Positions 58,082 through 64,000 of a stretch of DNA of 64,000 nucleotides are shown piece by piece; the first letter of the stretch is position 1, and every line of letters begins with the position of its first letter. Source of the DNA: an uncultured Prevotellaceae bacterium (GTDB lineage Bacteria; Bacteroidota; Bacteroidia; Bacteroidales; Bacteroidaceae); contig ONMA01000006.1 of NCBI GenBank assembly GCA_900318815.1, forward strand, positions 20,519 through 84,518, given 5' to 3'. The notes under the pieces are model-generated. The model saw nothing but the letters and a program-made list of their open reading frames with translations. It had not been told where the DNA came from and searched no databases. Position numbers and translations under genes: made by a program.

Positions 58082-59500
58082 TTACTCCCAGCATTCCAGG
58101 TATCCCGAGATTTCGGGTAGCTGGCTGCTGTGGAACACAGGTTCCTTGATGCCCCGTCGTTTCTGTTCGCGGTAGTCATCGAGCAGACGGAAGGCATATT
58201 TTCCCAGTGCCACGATGGCAATGAGGTTGCAGGCCGTGAGCAGAGCCATGCACAGGTCGCCTAAGTTCCACACCATCTCGAGGCTTGCCAGTGCCCCGAA
58301 CATCACCAGTACGCCCCCGGAGAACAGTCGGTACACGGTGAGTACCGCCTTGCTCGATGTCATAAACCGTATGTTGGCCTCGCCGTAATAGTAATTGCCG
58401 ATGATCGACGAGAAGGCGAAGAGGAAGATGGCGATGGCAATGAACGTAGGTCCGAAGGCACCGATTTCGGCGTTCAGTGCTTCCTGTGTGAGTGCAATGC
58501 CGTTTAGTCTCGGCACTTCATAGAGTCCGCTGATAAGAATGACAAACGCCGTACACGAACATACCAGCAGCGTGTCGGTAAACACGCCTAATGCCTGTAT
58601 AAGTCCTTGTTTCACAGGATGCGACACCGTGGCCGTGGCAGCCACGTTCGGTGCGCTGCCTTCGCCCGCCTCGTTGCTGAACAGTCCGCGCTTCACGCCG
58701 TTCATGATGGTGGCCCCTAATGCGCCGCCCACGCCCTGTTCCAAGCCGAAGGCGTTGCTCACGATGGCTTTCAGCACGTGGGGAATCAGTCCGATGTTCA
58801 TCACTACGATGACGACCACTAACAGGAAGTAGCCCACGGCCATCAGCGGAACCAGTACCGAGCTTACCTTGGCAATGCGGTGGATGCCGCCAAACACGAT
58901 GCCGAGCGACATGACCACGAGTGCAGTGCCCACCACGAGCGGGTCCCAGCCGAAGGCCTCGTGCATGGCACCGCAGATGGTGTTGCTCTGTATGGAGTTG
59001 TACGACAGTCCGAAGGTGATGGTAATCAGCACGGCAAACACGCAGGCCAGCCATTTCTTGTGCAGCCCTTGTTCAATGTAGTATGCCGGGCCGCCCACGA
59101 ACGACTCGTTGTGTCGCTTCTTGAACAATTGTCCGAGCGTCGACTCCACGAATGCGGTGGCCGAACCTATCAGCGCGATGACCCACATCCAGAAGATGGC
59201 ACCGGGGCCGCCTACGGCGATGGCCGTGGCCACGCCCGCCAGGTTGCCCGTTCCCACACGGGTGGCCACCGACACGGCAAAGGCCTGGAACGACGAGATG
59301 TGTTTCCTGCCTTTCTCCTTATCGGGGAGGGTAGCTGTACCCGACGTCGCCGAGTCGGTCAGCAGTCGCAGCATCTCGCCCACCATCCGGAACTGCACGC
59401 CCTTGGTCTTCCACGTAAACCAGAGACCGCACAGCACCAGGGCGCCTATCAGCACATAGCTCCACAGCGCATCATTAATCAGGGTAATCACCTCGTTCAT
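58082..59500 (-). CDS. Sodium:alanine (AGCS family) symporter
   Basis: 472 residues from the ATG at 59500 (MNEVITLINDALWSYVLIGA). The open frame continues to 59629 but there it only translates the family E repeat. Around ten to eleven hydrophobic helices; the AGCS signatures VGTGNLAGVATAIAVGGPGA and NGVKRGLFSNEAGEGSAPN are present. It imports alanine or glycine with Na+. It is transcribed toward converging map; glnN lies upstream on the same strand, separated by a repeat. Confidence 0.93.
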   Translation of the reverse strand: MNEVITLINDALWSYVLIGALVLCGLWFTWKTKGVQFRMVGEMLRLLTDSATSGTATLPDKEKGRKHISSFQAFAVSVATRVGTGNLAGVATAIAVGGPGAIFWMWVIALIGSATAFVESTLGQLFKKRHNESFVGGPAYYIEQGLHKKWLACVFAVLITITFGLSYNSIQSNTICGAMHEAFGWDPLVVGTALVVMSLGIVFGGIHRIAKVSSVLVPLMAVGYFLLVVVIVVMNIGLIPHVLKAIVSNAFGLEQGVGGALGATIMNGVKRGLFSNEAGEGSAPNVAATATVSHPVKQGLIQALGVFTDTLLVCSCTAFVILISGLYEVPRLNGIALTQEALNAEIGAFGPTFIAIAIFLFAFSSIIGNYYYGEANIRFMTSSKAVLTVYRLFSGGVLVMFGALASLEMVWNLGDLCMALLTACNLIAIVALGKYAFRLLDDYREQKRRGIKEPVFHSSQLPEISGYLECWE

Positions 59501-59540
59501 CTCTTCACTTATTTGTAATAAAAATAACTCGGTATTATTC

Positions 59541-59705
59541 GGTGGTGCGAGGGTACGGAGGTACGGGGGGACATTCGGAGGTGCGAGGGTACGAAGGTAC
59601 GGGGGTACGAGAATAGCTTGCACGTCCAATTCTCCGCGAAGAGTCTATCCTCGTACCTCCGTACCCCCGTACCTTCGCACCTCCGAACCTCCACACCCCC
59701 GAAAT
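59541..59705. repeat. Family E repeat: G-rich arm facing C-rich arm
   Basis: The left arm has iterations of GAGGGTACGGAGGTACGGGG; the right arm (about 59650-59703) has the inverse, with CTCCGTACCCCCGTACC iterations. Together they can form a long hairpin of about 165 bp between glnN and the symporter gene. Smaller blocks are at 41904-41950 and 58031-58080. Confidence 0.8.
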
Positions 59706-59706
59706 A

Positions 59707-61971
<2,265 letters not shown>

Positions 61972-61991
61972 GTTAGCATTGATTTTGCCTG

Positions 61992-62022
61992 CAAAATTAC
62001 GAGTATTTCTTCAATCTGCAAA
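61992..62022 (-). promoter_or_regulatory. Promoter of glnN
   Basis: On the minus strand TTTG (62019-62022), 19-bp spacer, TAATTTTG (61992-61999); the start codon follows 20 bp downstream. Confidence 0.75.
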
Positions 62023-62096
62023 ATCTTTGACTTGAAACTTGCAAAAAACATGGTGCCTCTGTGGTGAAAATCGTCCCCGCTCGACCTCTGGTCGCA

Positions 62097-62348
62097 TTTA
62101 TGCGCTTCGCGCCTTGAAGAAAAACATAAAAAAATAGGAAAAACAAGAAAAAACAATGATGGTTTTATTATGTTTTTGTGGTTTTATTTTGTTTTTTATC
62201 AGGCCGCTTGCGGATTTTGTATCATTATGCGCTTCGCGCCTTGAAGAAAAACATAAAAAAACAGGAAAAACAAGAAAAAACAATGATTGTTTTATTATGT
62301 TTTTGTGGTTTTATTTTGTTTTTTATCAGGCCGCTTGCGGATTTTGTA
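62097..62348. repeat. Family D repeats, tandem copies D2 and D3
   Basis: Two units of about 124 bp (62097-62220 and 62221-62348), each TATGCGCTTCGCGCCTTGAA ... CAATGATGGTTTTATTATG (or CAATGATTG) ... CAGGCCGCTTGCGGATTTTG, more than 90 percent alike by eye. The ends GCGCTTCGCGC and CCGCTTGCGG are small hairpins. Confidence 0.88.
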
Positions 62349-62359
62349 CCATTCTCGCG

Positions 62360-62407
62360 AGAAAAAGAAATCCCCGCCGCCCAGAACGTTGCTGGGCAGC
62401 GGGGATT
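62360..62407 (-). terminator. Intrinsic terminator of the last T9SS protein gene
   Basis: On the minus strand the stem AATCCCCGC / GCGGGGATT, extended by GCCCAG / CTGGGC across a single mismatch, is followed by TCTTTTTCTC. It lies 24 bp after the stop codon at 62432. Confidence 0.85.
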
Positions 62408-62431
62408 AGAATTCCCTCGAACAGAGGTTGA

Positions 62432-64000
62432 CTATCGCATGAGCTTCTGCACACGGGTCATGCCGTTGTCGTAGACCACCTGCTGGTAGTAGATGCCTGC
62501 GGGCAGCTGCTTCAGGTCGTCTTTCGTGTAGACCTTCTGCACATCGGAGCGAACCAGACGACCGGCGTTGTCGTAGAGCTGTACACTCTTAACACCCATG
62601 CCGCCAGTGGCCAGGTCAATGGCTGTGGTGCCGCCGAGCTGCAGCACGTAAGGCTGTGCCAGCGAGCCCTTCATGGCATCGGTCTGGAACGTCATGGTCT
62701 GCGAGAGCATGTACTCACCGTCCTCAGTGGTTACCACGAAGGTCAGTGTCTCGGCCTCGCCGTTGCCACCGATAGTGAGGAAGTGGGCCTCGGTCTCACA
62801 CGGTTTGATACGGTTGGCTTCGCCAGAGATAGCCTCGGTTTCACTCAGATTGATACGGATGGCTTCGCCAGAGAAGGCGCGTAGCTCTGCTCCGCTGTAG
62901 ACGCTCACCTGAGCGTTCTCCACCAGCTCGTCGCCGTCCATCACCACGGCAATCATGGTCATGTTGTCCTTAAAGTTAAGAGTTGAGAGTGAAGAGTGAA
63001 GAATGCGACGTGGTGCATTCATCTTTCCGCTCACAGTGGGCTTCGGGAAGTTGAAGGTCTTTGCGGTGCTGACCGTGCTGTTGTACATGTAGCCGTCGCC
63101 GGGCAGGAGGGCGGTCAGCGTGCCTTCCCACTTGTTACCGGTGTAGATGGAGAAACTGGTCTGGTTCTTCACCATGTCGCCCTCCTGAGGATCGGCACCG
63201 GTGAAGGCAGCATCGAGCGAGTTGATGGCCTGACAGGGATAGCCTAACCATGTCCACTCAGGATTCAGCGTCAGGCTGACAGAGGTCGGGTCGATAGGCT
63301 CGCCCACCAGTGTCTCCACGTAAGGCTTCATGGCACTCAGCTTGTACATCTTTCCGCTTTCGATAGCAGTCAGGCCACCCTCCCAATTGACAACAGAATT
63401 GGTTCCGTTGGTAATGGTCGAGATAGCATCCAGTGCATCCTTGAACACCACGCTCACGTCGCTTACCTTGGGCTGTGCGAAGAGCGAGAACCACTTCCAT
63501 GCGGCGCGGTCCATCGACAGGTCTTGCTCAATCTCGTTGAGCGGTGTGAACACCACTGGCTGGGTGAACGTGCCGACGGACTTGTCGGCTACGAAGCTAT
63601 AGGCACTCTCGTTGTTCACGCTGACAGAGGGATAGACGGTACCCGTTGAGGCATCGTAGGCCTTGTAGGTGAGCGGAGCCTCGTCTTCCCCAGCTCCGAA
63701 GATGTTCATCATCACGATGTAGCTGTCATAGCGGCTGAAGTACTTAGGATGGGCCACGCCCACGCACTCCGTGCCACGGAAGGCGGCCACCATGTCCTTC
63801 GGGTCGCTGCTTTGCACGTTGTCGATGTTGAGCACGCCCACGATGGTCATCGTACTCTCGCCGGGCACGGCATCCCAGTCGGGAGCGTCGCCCTCAGAGG
63901 TCACGGTGATGTTCAGCGGAGCGTTGATGTTCTGCGAGCCGGTCAGATAGACCGTTGTCTCGTAGGTGCCGATGGGCAGGCTGCCAGCCACGGTGAAGGT
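62432..64000 (-). CDS. T9SS-exported protein, C-terminal part (partial at window edge)
   Basis: At least 522 residues; the frame is open through base 64000, so the N-terminus is outside. Visible: an Ig-like strand end (TFTVAGSLPIGTYETTVYLT), a SprB/LamG-linked type region with PEWTWLGYPCQAINSLDAAF repeated in style, and a T9SS type A tail (VKSVQLYDNAGRLVRSD, LPAGIYYQQVVYDNG). Two oddities: the peptide ILHSSLSTLNF is an in-frame copy of the family A repeat (62981-63003), and a 39-bp imperfect duplication (about 62800-62880) gives EAIRINLSETEA / EANRIKPCETEA. A surface protein of unknown ligand. Confidence 0.8.
   Translation of the reverse strand, partial: TFTVAGSLPIGTYETTVYLTGSQNINAPLNITVTSEGDAPDWDAVPGESTMTIVGVLNIDNVQSSDPKDMVAAFRGTECVGVAHPKYFSRYDSYIVMMNIFGAGEDEAPLTYKAYDASTGTVYPSVSVNNESAYSFVADKSVGTFTQPVVFTPLNEIEQDLSMDRAAWKWFSLFAQPKVSDVSVVFKDALDAISTITNGTNSVVNWEGGLTAIESGKMYKLSAMKPYVETLVGEPIDPTSVSLTLNPEWTWLGYPCQAINSLDAAFTGADPQEGDMVKNQTSFSIYTGNKWEGTLTALLPGDGYMYNSTVSTAKTFNFPKPTVSGKMNAPRRILHSSLSTLNFKDNMTMIAVVMDGDELVENAQVSVYSGAELRAFSGEAIRINLSETEAISGEANRIKPCETEAHFLTIGGNGEAETLTFVVTTEDGEYMLSQTMTFQTDAMKGSLAQPYVLQLGGTTAIDLATGGMGVKSVQLYDNAGRLVRSDVQKVYTKDDLKQLPAGIYYQQVVYDNGMTRVQKLMR

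Larger units (their letters stand above)
61972..62359. other. Intergenic region: glnN promoter and tandem family D repeats
   Basis: The left end carries the glnN promoter; 62097-62348 is two tandem family D units. No gene is supported; the open frames here only translate the repeats. Confidence 0.65.

Noticed and set aside
59501-59629. Longer N-terminus of the alanine symporter
   Set aside because: The extension (PPYLRTLAPPN repeated) is a translation of the family E repeat.

Overview
The window comes from a Bacteroidetes chromosome, most likely a Prevotella-type gut or rumen bacterium (Prevotella/Segatella). Four things support this: an F-type ATP synthase operon in the Bacteroidales order (atpD-atpC-small membrane gene-atpB-E-F-H-A-G); many promoters with the Bacteroidetes -7 box TAnnTTTG; secreted proteins ending in type IX secretion (T9SS) sorting tails; and a type III glutamine synthetase. 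The genus is inferred; no rRNA or tRNA gene is visible to confirm it.

Layout. 1-6101: ATP synthase operon, closed by a strong bidirectional terminator. 6169-11279 (-): an NTPase-CYTH fusion protein followed by a very large secreted GH2 beta-galactosidase. 11510-13885: a small defence-like islet with an XRE regulator, a class II Fic protein with a 12-nt repeat linker, a deletion scar of a type I restriction specificity gene (hsdS), and a Bro-N::Fic fusion. 14808-16805: a BlaI/BlaR1-type repressor and antirepressor pair behind two perfect operator palindromes. 16900-18100: repeat-rich DNA. 18148-24924: a T9SS adhesin-like protein, a YpfJ-type metalloprotease, LepA and a Crp/Fnr regulator. 25081-27435 (-): mltG-thrC. 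27569-30860: a DPE2-type 4-alpha-glucanotransferase and a HAD phosphatase. 32078-38814 (-): a tight four-gene operon of secreted proteins (beta-helix, YWxD-repeat, RCC1 plus dockerin, cohesin-like).

39294-43121: a 2-hydroxyacid dehydrogenase, a GH8 lipoprotein and holA. 43897-47130: an XRE regulator, a RAYT transposase flanked by matching REP palindromes, a lipoprotein and a decayed VapC-like toxin-antitoxin pair. 47148-52860: pyrK-pyrD and a pectate-lyase/autotransporter-repeat/T9SS protein. 53344-55026 (-): slyD-aroC. 55348-57603: a small secreted protein, an M48 lipoprotein protease and map. 58082-61971 (-): an alanine/sodium symporter and glnN. 62432-64000 (-): the C-terminal part of another T9SS protein.

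The genes combine housekeeping (ATP synthesis, pyrimidine, threonine and chorismate synthesis, nitrogen assimilation, translation) with breakdown of plant polysaccharides (GH2, GH8, PL1-like, GH77) by exported proteins. The most unusual content is (i) the cohesin-like/dockerin operon at 32078-38814, (ii) the Fic/Bro-N-Fic/hsdS scar locus, and (iii) at least six families of dispersed palindromic repeats. One of these is a 206-bp element with perfect 36-bp terminal inverted repeats, built from GAA-capped hairpins and found nested inside another repeat family. All functional calls come from reading the sequence and recognising motifs; no database search was run.
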